Of a stretch of 64,000 bases of DNA, positions 25,809 through 38,967 are shown in pieces. Positions within the stretch are counted from its first letter, which is position 1. Each line of letters opens with the position of its first letter. Under the pieces are notes generated by a model. It saw nothing but the letters and a program-made list of their open reading frames with translations, had not been told where the DNA came from and made no database searches. A program made the translations under genes and the position numbers. This DNA is from Gnetum montanum (taxonomy: Eukaryota > Streptophyta > Gnetopsida > Gnetales > Gnetaceae), in the NCBI GenBank assembly GCA_015680685.1, contig MNCI01004619.1:49461-113460 (forward strand). Reading direction: 5' to 3'.

Positions 25809-26946
25809 AGGATCGAGAACTTAGAAGGGGGGTTCAATAAGTTCCCCAATTTAAATCACTACAACCACCAAAATCAAACATAATTTTTACATAGTCTCCC
25901 AACTTGGGTAGTCCACATTTGGAGGGTAAAACCCATGCACACATTTAGACTTTGTTTCTTAAAAAATGTGGTTTAAAGGGCATCAAAACCTTTATAAGAT
26001 TTGAGATCCACACTAGAGTGTTTTGTCACTGCAAAACCACTCAACCCTGCAAGGTTTGAAAAAGCTTAAAATGTGGTTTACAAGATCCCACAACCTTTAC
26101 AGACATGAGCTCCACACTGGAGTGTTTTGTTGCTATAAAACCATTCAACCCTGTAAGGTCCCAACAAGCTCAATGAACATGCCTTTCTACAAGAAGCACA
26201 TTAACCCCACAAGGCTATAAATAAAGTAAGAAAAAGATCAAGGAGAGAATATAAGTCAATTTACAGAATCCTTATAATTAAAGCTTACTACATACAATAC
26301 ATAAGAAAGATGAATCAATGAGAAATAGAAAAAAATTTTCTTTTAGTGGCCTTGGATAGATTTGAAAATGAATAGTACTTGCACATTTCCCAAGAATTCT
26401 ACTTTGTCTCATACACTTTGAGTTTTAAAAAACTCCTTGGAATTCATGCAACAACTATTAAATGGATAGCATAGAAGTCTATCTTTTTGGTATGGATGCC
26501 TATCTTCTAGTATGGATGTCTATATCTTAGTGTGAACATCTATCTGTGAAACTTTTTAATTCAGGAGAGACATCTATCTTAGAACATGGATATCTACACA
26601 TGGACGTCTACTTGTGGAACATCTACTATCAATTGTAGACATTAATTCTAAAATTCAAATTTTGGATCCTAAGCCATTCCTTTGGTAGTTTAGCATACCA
26701 ATAATCCTTGAAACATCTTCATTTGGCTTGTAGACTCCATTTCCATCCACATTCTTTTCTTGTCTTCTTAGTCTTTGTTTCAACATTTCAACATAGCTCT
26801 TGTTTTGACATCTCAACGTAGCTCTTCTTTTAACATCTTTACCCATCATGGTCTTTCATGGCCTTGCAAGATAACAAACATAAACACATTTCCATATTCT
26901 CCATATTCTCTATGGTTTTTACATATCAAAAAGTCAATAATATCCA
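25809..26946 (-). repeat. Copia-like LTR, left copy (3' LTR on minus strand)
   Basis: Aligns with 29968-31163 over about 1.1 kb: AACTTAGAAGG, GGGTTCAATAAGTTCCCCAA, CTTTGTTTCTTAAAAAATGTG, a run of ATGTCTATC repeats and several CATCTCAAC repeats. In minus-strand sense it starts TGGATATTATTGAC and ends near CTCGATCC. Both copies contain internal repeats (three AAAACCACTCAACCC segments; repeated GACATCTATCT motifs), so part of the LTR is itself a short tandem array. Confidence 0.75.
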
Positions 26947-28900
26947 CATTTTTGGTGATGTCCAAAACTTAAGAAAATGGGTTAGTATATTTCATAAAAT
27001 ATGTGAAAGTTAACAATATAATATATCTTCATGATGCACTGAACATACCACAAACTTTCCTCCAATAAATATATCATAACAAAAGTAACATCATTTATAC
27101 CACGTAGCATGTATAACCAAGATATATCATAAAAAGAGGAACATCATATATACAAAATAGAATGCATGACCAATATTACAAAACTCTCGCCCTTTTTGGA
27201 TAGCACCCAAAATGAGGGGATTATGAAAAGTACTTACCCAAACATCTTCATAAAGTTCCACAAGATAATCTTGTAGAGATATAAACATTTAGCTAATAAA
27301 TAAAACATGATGGATATTAATTAAAGAGTACACATTCTTTAGCATTGATGTCATAGGGCTAATGATGAAAAACAAAATTCTATTAAGAGCTACCCCTTTA
27401 AGGCACAATTAATCCAAACACAACTAAGCCAAGCCTATCAATTGATGTTCAAGAGTATTTAAAACCAAAGGTTGAAGTCCAAAGTTTGAGCACTAGAGAT
27501 TAAGTAACTTGTTCATTCTCTGATGTTGATACTAGAGTAGAAGATCTTACAATCTAAGTGTCTTTTGCTGAGAGTCCCTAAAGACTCCTCCTAAACCCAT
27601 AGTCCAAAAGATATAGGCTATTGATAAGGTACAAGCTAGGACATCTAACTATTAAAGTAGAGGTCATGAAATCAAGATAGACATCTTAAATGTAGCTAAG
27701 ACAACTAACTATTAAAGTAGACGTCTAACCTATGAGACGAAAAATTAAAGATGTTCGTTTTGAGATCTAGCACCTCTAGACACCTCCAAACAAGTCTCCA
27801 TAGCCCTTGAAACCTACTAGACTCATCAAATAAGTCTACAACACTTCAAAACATGGAAAAATATCTTAGAATCATCATCAAAAGATCATATCCAAAAACA
27901 CATAAATAGGACACATACATATCCAAAATATGTTAAGGATTATACATGGGCTAGGTGATGTCAAATTTCCATAAATTTGCAATGCCATATCAAGATTAAG
28001 TTTGGAGACTTTTGAATATAAGGCCTTCCATTAATAGCACCATATGGTAAAGTTAGCAAATTATTCATATACTCAAGGAATTCCTTTTGAAATGTTGATT
28101 TGTTTAGAAGATACAGGAATTATGTCAAAGGTACTAACTCAATTGATTCAATTACCATACATCAAAAATCCTTTAAAAAATTTGGACTTTATGATCTCAA
28201 AATAAAGTAACAATGCTATATCATAGCTTAATTAAGAGTATAGAACACAAGACATATATGTTTCAACAACAATGAATGTTCAACAAGGAGCTTTTGGTCT
28301 ATAAATTATAGTCAAGAGCTTTAAACCACTTGAAACTAATAGATTCTAGTTAAGAATCCAAAACACGATTTATCAATAAAAAATTTAAAAGAAGCACAAG
28401 TAGGTCATTATAGCATATTACAACTCAAGTAGAGTAGAACTTGATGATATGAGCTTAAAAATAAGGAATATATGTTCCATTAGCAAGGATTTGATCTTAC
28501 CCATAGAATATAACAATCAAGCTTACTAGATCTTTCCTTGTATAAACTTGGTTCTTGATCCTTGATTCATCCTTAAGTTACATCCATGTTCATTAGAATA
28601 ATGATGGCCACATGATTTTATCTATATCTTAACATCCTGTAAGATCAAGTGAGAATTTCTTTGAATATCTAAAGATTTCCAATAACATCTATTCAATTAA
28701 CTCTAAAAAATAAACTAATCTAAAGTAAACTTAGAAAGCAAAGGAATAAAAATTATAAACTTACTTACTATTACTTAGCTTGCTTACATCTAGGTATGGA
28801 TATAATTAATGGAGTTTAGGATGAGATCCTCTATCATAGAGTACCTCCCTATCATGCATATGATCTTTTCCTTTTCTAACATTAAGATGTTTTTATGAGC
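26947..28900 (-). other. Copia-like element interior without recognisable pol
   Basis: No integrase, RT or RNase H motif found on either strand in this 2-kb stretch, where a complete Copia element would carry about 4 kb of pol. Either deleted or a non-autonomous derivative. Confidence 0.5.
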
Positions 28901-28939
28901 CTCTAGCTTTCTTTCCTTGGCCCTCCAAACCTTTCTAAC

Positions 28940-29152
28940 CTAAAAGGCATACTTTCTAGGCTTCTTTTGATGGGATTGTGTAGTTAATTTATAATTCTTT
29001 GATTGTAAATAATAATGACATTGCTTATGCCCATATTTTCCACAAAAGTAACACGTAGTTTTTCTCATTTGGGCTATACGTGCAAACTTGGGTGTATACC
29101 TCTCATTTGATGAAGTGTTTATAGATGTGTCATTGTGGGAATGATTTCTCAT
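28940..29152 (-). pseudogene. Copia-like CCHC zinc-knuckle segment
   Basis: CYFCGKYGHKQCHYY is a near-complete CCHC knuckle (C-x2-C-x4-H-x-C, last spacing shortened) in a basic context, followed by a Lys/Gln-rich tail. It resembles the segment after gag in Sirevirus-like Copia elements. It lies about 500 bp downstream of another knuckle at 29618-29818 on the same strand. Confidence 0.6.
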
Positions 29153-29617
29153 ATCTCTTCCATTATTTGGATCTCCACCTTATCCCAACATGATTTGTAG
29201 ATTTTCTTTCTCTTTTGTTGACCTATTATTGGTGAGATTCAAATCTATAAGATCTTCACTAACCTACTCATGGAAGAGGATTAGCTTTTGCACCTCAACC
29301 TTAGTTATGATTTTTTCTTTTTAAGATTTAAGCATTTTTAGTTTAGCTGAGAAACTTCTAGCTCTTTTTCTTTCAAGACCCTTTTCATCTTACTACATAA
29401 ACTTTGAAAGGAAATTACCTCATTACAAAGTAGCTTATATCTTTCTTCCAAAGAAATCTCATCTTCTTTAGCTTCATTATCATACATTGAATCATTGATG
29501 GGCTCTTGATTTTCCACGGCTATATATGAAAGATATGAATATTTAGGTGCATTTCTTGTTTCCTACTTCATTATTCCAACTTTTATAGATGTTACTTCTT
29601 CTCCTTTCTTTACTATA

Positions 29618-29818
29618 CTATTTCTCTTGTAGCCTTAAAACATTAGGATATTTGGAGGCCATGTGGCCTCTTCTACCACATATCCAGCATTCCATAGAAA
29701 ATGTATCAATAGTTGAAATTTTAGATTGCTTACCTCTAGTCTTATCTTTTCTACCCAAAATGTTGTTGATGAGTTGAGAGCATCCATCCAAGATGAATGC
29801 CCAAATCAAGAACCTCAC
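29618..29818 (-). pseudogene. Copia-like gag CCHC zinc-knuckle segment
   Basis: CWICGRRGHMASKYP is a CCHC-type knuckle whose last Cys is replaced by Tyr, preceded by a Lys/Ser/Thr-rich segment. It is placed about 150 bp downstream of the 5' LTR in minus-strand sense, too close for a full gag, so much of the gag N terminus is deleted. Confidence 0.65.
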
Positions 29819-29950
29819 GTACTTAAAAAATTCTTACATTTGAACCTTCTAGCATGTAAAGGTGATCCCATTGAACATTGGTGACTTGATGTATGATTTT
29901 CCTTCCATTTTTCACTCTTGAGTTATTGTGCTAAAAAATTGAAGTACCAA

Positions 29951-29962
29951 GCTTTGATCCCA
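29951..29962 (-). other. Primer-binding site of the Copia-like element (tRNA-Met type)
   Basis: In minus-strand sense TGGGATCAAAGC, two mismatches from the plant initiator tRNA-Met site, directly after the LTR end and followed by TTGGTACTTC, as in many Copia elements. Confidence 0.65.
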
Positions 29963-29967
29963 CTTTA

Positions 29968-31163
29968 GGATTGAAAACTTAGAAAGGAGGTTGAATAAGT
30001 TCCCCAATTGAAATCACCGTAGTCACCAAAATTAAACATAATTTTCACATGGTTTATCAACTTTCATACTCCATACTTACAGGGTAGAATCTATGAACAC
30101 CTCTAAACTTTGTTTCTTAAAAAATGTGATTTCAAGAGCATCACAACCTTTACAAGATTTGAGCTCCACACCATAATGTTTTATTGTTGCAAAACTACTC
30201 AACCCCACAAGGTCCCAATAAGCTCAAAATGTGGTTTAAAGGATTAAATAACCTTTACAAATGTGAGCTTCACATTGGAGTATTTTGTCATTGTAAAACC
30301 ACTCAACCCTATAAAGTCCTAACAAGATTAACAAAGATTCCTTCCCACAAGAAGCATGTCAATATTATGGGGCTACAAAAAAAGTAAGAAAAAGAACAAG
30401 TTGAGAATGTAACTCAATTTAAAAAGTCCTTACAATTGAAGCTCACTACATATAATACATACAAAAGATAAATTAATGAGGAACAAAAGAATTTCTCTTT
30501 TAGTAGCCTCTAATAGATTTGACAATGAATAGTAATTGCACATTTTCCAAGAATTCATCTTTATCTTGTACCCTTTGAGTTTTCAAAAACTCCTTAGAAT
30601 TCATACAAAAACTATTAAATGGCTAGGTAATAGCTAGCAGAGACATCTATCTTTTTGGTATGGATGTCTATCTCTTAGTGTGGATGTCTATCTGCGACAC
30701 TTTTTAATTCAAGAGAGACTTCTATCTTAGAATGTGGATGTCTACATATGGGCATCTACCTAGAAATGTCTATCCCACTAGTGGGAGATCTACTATCAAT
30801 TGTAGATGTCCATCCTACAAGTCAGGTTTTGGATTGTAAGCAATTCTTTTAGTAATTCAACATCTTGATAGTCCTTGGAACTTCTTCATTTGGATCATAG
30901 ACTCTATTTTCACCCACTTTCTTATCTTGTCTACTTATTCTTTATTTTGATATTTTAAAACAGCTCTCATTTTGACATCTCAATGTAGCTCTCATTTCAA
31001 CATCTCAACATGACTCTCATTTCAACATCTTAACATAGATCTCGTTTCAACATCTTTGTCCATCATGGTCGTTCATGGCCCTATGAGATAACAAACACAA
31101 ACATATTGCCATATTCTCCATTTTCTCTAAGGTGTTGACATACAGAAAGGTCAACAACAAGCA
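29968..31163 (-). repeat. Copia-like LTR, right copy (5' LTR on minus strand)
   Basis: Counterpart of 25809-26946. In minus-strand sense it starts TGCTTGTTGTTGACC and ends next to the primer-binding site at 29951-29962. No clear target duplication was found next to the two outer ends, so the flanks have changed since insertion. Confidence 0.75.
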
Positions 31164-33109
31164 TGTTCTATCTTTCGGATCTTCTCTTTCCAACTTAGTC
31201 ATGGGAGAGATGGCCATCCATGTTAAGATTATGTGAGGGCTACTCCATTTTTCAAATTTTTTGTTTCACACCATTCTTTCTACATTTTTCAATTTTCTTG
31301 AATATTTTACACTTTATTTTATATATTTTACTTTGGTTAAGTTCCCTTATGTGTTGTTTTCTTATTTATTTGTTCATCAGGAGTCATGTGCTTTTACCAC
31401 AAGTTGCTACTACTACTGGAAATTCATTTCATATTGTATTTCATGTTTGGATTGATTGTTCAATGACTAGATTTTACCTTAGGATTATGTCATTGATTAA
31501 TGGAGCATTAATTTTGTAATGGTATCAGGCAGTGAGTCAACATCATCCACACATTCAACTAAATTCTATGGGGTTTTTTTATCTTAGAACCATGAGGTCC
31601 TTTCTTAATTACAACTTAAAAAGTATCAATGATCTTGATCCTTAATAAAATTGGAAGGGATCAAGTGAAGTGGACAAGGGTGTGACTTCAAGGGGATTTT
31701 CCATCTTCTATAGCTAACTTTTTTCTTGAGTTTTATAAGTATTCTCATTAGTCTCTCATCACTTCTACTTTGACCAATAATAGGAAGCATGTCTATGCAT
31801 AGTATGGTTCCAGTGAAAAAAAAACATGGGAATTCAAAGCATATCGCTTAAATACAATAATGGGCTATAAGCACTAGTTATGGGGTTGGAAAGACATGTT
31901 ACCCATGCCTGAATGTAACCCTCTAACTAGGACCCTTCATATCTTCCTACTTCTCTTTTCTTCTCTACTTGGAATGGTGATTGATCTTTGGAAGTGGTCA
32001 TGAACTCTTATTGGTCAAATGGTTAGAATATGGTAATGGGAAGTCAGTGAATGTGGATGGACTTGATTCCAACCAAGGATGGAATAGTATCTAGTCATCT
32101 TAAATACAAGTTCCACAAGGACTTCATGTAACTAGGATGTGAAAATCTCTTTCAACTCTCACTTTTCCATCACTCTATTCTTTTCATCAACATCTCACTA
32201 CATCCTATCATGGTCAATTAATATGTCTATTTTGGTATGTCATAACCCTTTGATGATATCTTCCATGGATTCGATCTTTAACTACCTATGATCATTAGTC
32301 ATCCTTGATGCCTACAAGCTCCTTGGTATGAGGGCATGCAAGGGAATTAATGGCATGAGCTTGCTTTGGGGAGGATCCACTTATATACTACTAAGTCTTT
32401 TTTCAATTAAACTTCTTATCCATTAATCATTTCACAATTAATCCCATCATTTCACCACAAAAGCATCCAGTTTTGCATCATTTTGGCATTCTCATTTTAT
32501 CCAAATCTCCATTTTTCATCAAATGTAATACCCTCTTCCATGTTTTTCCATACTTCTAGGCTTTTCTAGCTTCCTTTAAGCTCTTGTTTCATTTTCAAAC
32601 TCTTCCACGCATCCCCATTGACATAGCCAAATGCATTGATGTATCCCCATTGATGCATTCTTGTCAATGTAGCTGAATAAAAGTATGAATATATGTGAAA
32701 ATTAGCCATTTTTCCACCATTTCCTTTTAAATGTAAGAGGATTTTTGTAATTTTTAGAGCCCAGAGATCTTCCAAGTGCTCTAACTTTCATACCCCTTAC
32801 CCATTTTACCTCGTTCTTCAATCCCCAAGCTATTGAAGGTAAGCTGTACATCATGGGGACCACAAAACTTTGATTTATGATAGAAATTTTTCTAACTCCC
32901 CAAGGTTTATCCATTAAAATAATATTAAAATACTCATCCTAGATAGGGTTAAACCTTGCAAACAAACTTTGGTAGTTGATTAATAAAATAATAAACCTAC
33001 CATGCTTACAAAAAAATGTAAGTGTAACCTAATTTAATGAGAAAGGTACCAAAAGGAACTAAGGATTATAAACTAAAATGCTAATCCAAGGTTATGTTTG
33101 TGATTGCAA
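31164..33109 (+). other. Interior of Gypsy copy A between integrase and the 3' frame
   Basis: Holds a conserved element block at 32335-32382 (reading GMSLLWGG, as at window positions 1-69). A palindrome-rich patch at 32600-32670 has repeated CATTGATG and CCCCATTGATGCATTC motifs like those in the LTR U3 regions. Frames at 31220-31519 are hydrophobic with no assignable domain. Placed in copy A because the 3' frame and LTR follow. Confidence 0.4.
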
Positions 33110-35940
33110 ATGGCACCAACGAATGGAGCATTAGTAGGGAAACCTTCCCAATTGAGGGAGAAGTGACTACTCAGAGGAAGTAGCTAGCAACAACCACAAT
33201 AGTCCTAGAAATAAGAGGCCAAAGCAACACATGCAATGGGACATCTTCAGGAGGAGCCTGAATTGAAATCTATTCAAGAAGTTTTGACTACTAAAACTAG
33301 CCAATCTAGGCAAGATGAGGCTCCAAGACCAAAACCTAACCTTAAGGTCACATCAATAGAGATCTGACTAGAAAAGATCCAAACTAAGAAATTTTAGAGT
33401 TCGGTTCTCTTGGAACTCAACTTTGGATCCTTCTTGGAATTGGTACTAGAGGAAGTTTACACTCAACTACAAGGATCTCCAATGTGGTCTATTCTCTCCT
33501 CCAATGAAGAATGGTACATGGGGAAGACATACCTATTATAGAATAACTATCAAGGAGATGCATCTGTTAAGATCAAAGACATCACAGTCTCTTACTCAGT
33601 TGAGGCCATTATGAAGGCCCTTGATTTGCTTAACACCAAGGCAACATTGGTAGAAATATTGATCTAGGAAGGTCTAGAAGTCAAGAAAGAGTGGATCCAA
33701 CACTAATATGAGATGGATCATAAGGAGTATGGTGCACTCACAAAGGTAGAGTGTATTTATTTTAATATTGCTACCTATCACCTAAATACTACGATGAGGC
33801 TAAGCAATGGCACAACCTTTTCTACCCATGCATGTATCATTCTAAGTGGCAAATACCCTATGAAATTTCCATAGCCTATCTATTTAGAGATAGATAAGTG
33901 ATTAAAAGAAAACAAAAATGGAAGGAAGACACTTCCCTTTTCATGCCTTATTAGAAAACTTTGCAAAAGAGTAGGCATAGCATGCTATGTTAATGATGCA
34001 ATCCATCATGCTCTTGTTGTATCTTGGTAAGAGATGATGAAGGATAAGGCAACAGTGAAGCTATAGGAAGAGGAGAGACCACCACCACCTATAGGAGAAA
34101 CCATACCAAAGGCACTTGCTATTGCATAAAGGCTCTAAAAACTCCATAAGAAGGAGTTTCAACAACAACAATGTTTGGCACTTAATGTAGAACCATCAGT
34201 TTATTATCCAGTATTAAGCCATTTTAATGAGGCAACAAGGACCATCAATTGGCTAGAGAAAATTATCCTACTATTCTCAGCATAGAGAAATCAATTGCCT
34301 ACAACAACATATCTTAATACCTGAGAAGTTATGGTATTCATTCTTGGACAATAATTCCTTGAAATCTCTAGAAATGCTGTAACTTTCTTGGTGCACCTGG
34401 AGGAAGGTGAGGGGGAAATTTTCCTGGTGATGCAGAACTAAGCATAGGAGACAGTGGTGGAGGTGGTGACCGATAGCGTAGCAGAGGCCCTGAATACTCC
34501 TATGACATCCATGCTAGACATTGCTGTAATGGTGGATATTCAGACATCCATAGGTCTAGGAAGTAATCGATTGAGTGCAATCCAACTCAAAGAAGTATTG
34601 GAAAGATTAGTTGGACTTAGGTAACCACTTCTAGAGATCTTCGATCTCTCGGATGAAATAACAACAACCCAATCATAGCTACAGAGACAAAGGGTAGACT
34701 TCTCATTGCCAAAGCCCAACTACAAGCAGCCATCACAAAGAACCAATAGTTGGCTACTAAAGGTATGTAGTTGAGGGTTTGTCTCTCTAATCCTATAATT
34801 TTTAACCTGGAGCTCACATGAGATGAAGTTTTCCAATAGCTGTAGCATAGAATAAGAGAGGTTGAGAATACAAAGGAGATGGTAGCCTTTGATGCATCCT
34901 TGTTAGAAGCCATGGTCTTTAACACCGATAAGGACTTGTTACACATTTGCAAAGAAAACTTGGTTTTCATAAGGGATATCCATTACCTACACAATGGCAA
35001 ATACCAAAAAACCAAATGATCAAATTTGTTCAATAGTAGCAAGAGCAGCTAGCTAAGGTGAACCTTAATTTGAGGGTGTTAGCAATAGAAAATAAAAATT
35101 GCTCAATGAACAATGCCTAAGTGATTTATCAGAAAATGACCATTGAGTTAGCCACCTTGAAGAATGAAACCCTGAAATTTGAATGATTTAAAAATCATGA
35201 TAGGGACTAGGTCAGGCTCCTCAAGGAGGTAAATTAAAAGGAGATTTAACTAGCCAAGGAAAGATGCATAAGAGTTTCTAGCAACTCTAGCAAAGATGTG
35301 AGGTATGGCAGCTAATCTTTGATGACCAAAACACATATAATAAAGCAAAAATTCACTTGAAGGAGTTGTAGATCAAGGAAATGATAAAATATGTGAATCT
35401 TGTTAACCTCTGATATGAAAACTTGGCTATGTTAATAGTGGGAAGGATAAGAACTAAGTTAGAGAAGTAGGTGGCCAGTTCCTACTGCTTATACAAGGCA
35501 AAATTCAAGCACTGCAAGGAAACCAAGTAGTAGTTGGAGATAGCAAACATAGAGCTTGAAGTTATCAAGAGTAGATTCGTTGACTAATGATTTTTTGCTA
35601 AGAACATGGCCAAGAGAATGAATGACTACTAAGAGCTATAGAACCTAGTAAACATGTTCAACATCAAATGTAAGCAATTCATAACTTGGTTAGTCAATGC
35701 AAAGGAGATGTTCCTAGTGATGTCATGCTCATGGGATATGCCCATGCCAACCTACATCAATGAAGCTGCATGGACTAAAAACAACCCACACAACAAGGAA
35801 GACAAGATGAAGGCATTACTAAATGCTTTTAGGCTTCCTCCATTAGCAAAAATAGTAGTAGGTTAGCCTCAACCACCTTCACCACCATAAGTGCCAGAGC
35901 CTAGTGAAGGATCTTCAATGTTCTAGGAGCCTTCATATCC
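33110..35940 (+). pseudogene. Extra 3' frame of Tat-like Gypsy (putative plant transposon protein-like)
   Basis: One plus-strand frame can be followed for long stretches, broken by scattered stops. At about 33450-33995 it runs from EVYTQLQGSPMW through THACIILSGKYP to LPFSCLIRKLCKRVGI. This resembles the 'putative plant transposon protein' domain (Pfam PF20167 type) found in many plant retroelement-associated ORFs; the assignment is from memory of the family pattern. The middle (34600-35600) looks like a coiled coil with KGRLLIAKAQLQAAITK. The end, 35654-35866, contains NKEDKMKALLNAFRLPPL. The 3' LTR follows at 36000. A diverged minus-strand equivalent lies at 3046-4650. Confidence 0.5.
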
Positions 35941-35999
35941 TAGTAGTATTTGAGAATTTTCCTAGTCTTCAGCAACAGAAATGGACTTGTTGAAATTTT

Positions 36000-37066
36000 T
36001 GTAAAGGTGTCCAATTTTATTGTCATGAACACCAATTTTATAATCCTATACAATTTGGCACTTAGAGTTAGTTAGTTAATTAGTTTTTTTTTGTTAATAA
36101 ATTCCATACTTCCCTAATTTTTATAAAAGGCTCGATTCTACTTTTACTCACTCAAGCATAAGTTTTTAGTCAGTCATGGGGGTATGATGAAGCATCATAA
36201 ACATGCTGCATCAATGGGCATGCATTAACATATCCCCATCGACACGTACCTATTGATGCATGGTGACATGCATCGATGTAGATATGTGGATGCTGATGTA
36301 GGTGTAGCCTATATAAATGCATGTACTAACTACAGTTATGATATCTTGCGTCAGTAGCATAGAAACGCCCTTGTAGTTTGTCTTTCCTAGAGGTAGAATA
36401 TTTTTCTCTAAGTGACACAGTGTGAGTGAAAGAGATTGTACAAGACTTTATTCAAGTGCCAAGTACCTAAATGCATTGGTGTGAGTGGTAATAAAGTTAA
36501 GATTTATGGCATTTATTGTAACACTTGGATTAGCTTAATCTTCCTTACCAACACTTTATTTTCCATGCATTTTATATCCCAAATCATAGATACTTAAGGT
36601 AATTAACCATACACATAAGTATGACCACTTTGAGCATAAGGAATTGTGCTTGGTAATCCTAGTAGTGGTTATTTGATATGCTTAGTAATCACCATGTGGT
36701 AATCCAGTAGTGTTTATACGAGTTTGGGATGTGTGTGGCAAGTGGGAATGACTACTTACGTTAGGATAGTTAGCCTTTAGAATAGTTAGGTAGTTAAAAT
36801 AAGTAATCGTTAAATATTCATTTTTCCATATAGAACTTAAGATAAATAATATAAATAAAAGAAAATATCATATAACTTAACTCACATTTAACCACACTCA
36901 TAGCACACACAAGTGTGAGTTAGATAGACAATGATTACATGATTCCTTGGTTCACAATTTCTAACTATGGGTAAACTTAAGAACTAAGTCTGTGAAATTT
37001 AATCGAATTGCTAATACACACTTGTGATTCGTATAGTTGGGCATAGGGTAATTCCACTACTCATCA
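36000..37066 (+). repeat. LTR of Tat/Athila-like Gypsy (copy B, 3' LTR of copy A)
   Basis: About 1.07 kb, starting TGTAAAGGTGTCC and ending ACTACTCATCA. It aligns with LTR copy 1 (651-1841), and its 36226-36874 part is close to LTR copy A. The TATA box TATATAAA is at 36310-36317. A sequence resembling a decayed primer-binding site follows at 37068-37083. Its last 190 bases are duplicated in inverted orientation at 37133-37369. Confidence 0.7.
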
Positions 37067-37369
37067 ATTGGTAATTACATGCCAAATCTTCAAAATGGAG
37101 AACATGTTCAATGTATTTTAACTACTAATAANATTGAACATGTTCTCCATTTTGAAGATTTGGCATGTAATTACCAATTGATGAGTAGTGGAATTACCCT
37201 ATGCCCAACTATACGAATCACAAGTGTGTATTAGCAATTCGATTAAATTTCACAGACTTAGTTCTTAAGTTTACCCATAGTTAGAAATTGTGAACCAAGG
37301 AATCATGTAATCATTGTCTATCTAACTCACACTTGTGTGTGCTATGAGTGTGGTTAAATGTGAGTTAAG
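36876..37369. repeat. Perfect inverted repeat bounded by Ns (likely assembly artefact)
   Basis: The arm 36876-37112 is repeated as its exact reverse complement at 37133-37369, 237 bases each, with a 20-base spacer. Single N characters stand at 37132, immediately before the right arm, and at 37371, two bases after it. A short contig placed in reverse between gap markers explains this better than a natural palindrome. Confidence 0.8.
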
Positions 37370-37371
37370 GN

Positions 37372-38967
37372 GAAATGCTTATTTTCCTACCCTAGAAAGG
37401 AGATTTCAAGATTTGTTGTAAGCAGAAAAGCATGAAAAGACATCTCCAAAACTATTAGGCCTTTTCTTTTTGTTGATTTGGATTTTCTTCTCTCTACAAT
37501 ACTCCTCTACTTTTATAGTCAAAATTTTTATTTATAATATATCTATTTTTTGGGTTCTGACACCCACATTAACAAGTATAAAATGTTAATTTGAATATTA
37601 AGGACATAGCATCAAAGATTATAAATAAGTAAATAGCATTAAAGATTACATATCTTGACCTAATATTTTAAAATATAGATTCTACATGATTATAAATTCT
37701 CAATACTAGTTCTAACTAGAAGTAAATCAAAAGCTAGCTAAACTTTGTTTGAATCCCTAGGTCATCTAGTAATGAAGCATCTAGTGGCAATTTGTATGTC
37801 CATTGTAAGCCTTAGATCTAGGAATGTATTTTATGCACCTAATGTTTATAGTTTAGCACATTTGGTTGAGGTTATTAGTCCTCAACGATGCATCCTTACC
37901 TCTAATATCATATTTTGAGGTTTCATGCCTAATTCCAAGCCCTTTTGGATGATCATGACTTTATTTGAATGTCTCAAAAGCATTATTAGATCATGTTCCT
38001 TAGAGTTTTGGCTTATTCTTCAAGGAAAGTGATTAGTTGTGGAAGATGAGGAGTGCACCAGTGCACCTTCTATATTAATGTAGGGACATAAACACATCCC
38101 CTACCTAGTCTTGACTGATCCTCCTTACCTACCTTGTAACTCTAGATGACTAATACAGTTTTGACAAGAATGAATTCTCTCCATTCCCATGCAAAAATTA
38201 TAAATACCCAAAGAGATTTTCCATATAAATTAAGCTTTTACTTAGTCATTTCTTAGACTTGTAGCATCCAGTTTTGTGTGAAAAGCTCTTCCTCCCTTAG
38301 GTAAGTTAATTTTCTTTTGTATTAATTTTTATTTTTAGTCATTTCTTTCACAACTGTAGCTAGACTCTGTTAGAGTTTTACCTTGCTGACATAGCCTAGA
38401 ACCATTTTTTGATGTAGATTCTAGTGTCTACATAGTGAATAAAGCTTATGGGGGGTTTTTTTTTGTCTTTTTTATCGTTGATGCCTTAAACCTCTAATAG
38501 ACCAAAGATATTATAAAATATTCAAACCATAAAAACATTTATTTCATTCTTATTTTCATAAGCTGTGAAGACTCAACCTTATCCAAGAAGATTACAAATA
38601 CAACATGACGTTGAAAAATCAAGGTTGTAACTATGAGCCATTTTATTGCATTTTGTGTGTAGTGTTGCACCTGTCCCTTGAGAAATAGTGATACATGTAT
38701 GTGAGAGAGAGAGAGAATTCTTCCTATCATTGAGGAGGGATTGTGATGCATGTATGTGTTTGTTTTATTTCTTAGAAATATAAAATTCATTATAAAATTA
38801 TAAAATAAAAAATTATAAATATTTTCTCCTCTATCATGGTAACATGGATTTCATTGTATAATATGTATTATGATATCTTTTATATTTTCTTAAACATAAT
38901 AATACACATGAGTGTTCTTGGCAATTCACTCAACATCATCTTTAAAGCTTATGATGGGATCATATGA
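37372..38967. other. No gene seen; LTR-like promoter features only
   Basis: A TATA-like TATAAATACC near 38209 is followed by CTTAGTCATTTC repeats at 38235 and 38333, which suggests an old LTR. An (AG)n microsatellite lies at 38702-38715. No protein domain. Confidence 0.35.

Noticed and set aside
31220-31519. Hydrophobic ORF of 99 codons
   Set aside because: T-rich DNA gives Phe/Leu/Tyr-rich frames by chance; an overlapping frame is equally open and neither shows a motif.
36876-37369. Natural hairpin or MITE
   Set aside because: Perfect arms and flanking single Ns point to assembly error; no terminal motif or target duplication.
38702-38716. (AG)n run
   Set aside because: Plain microsatellite with no sign of function.
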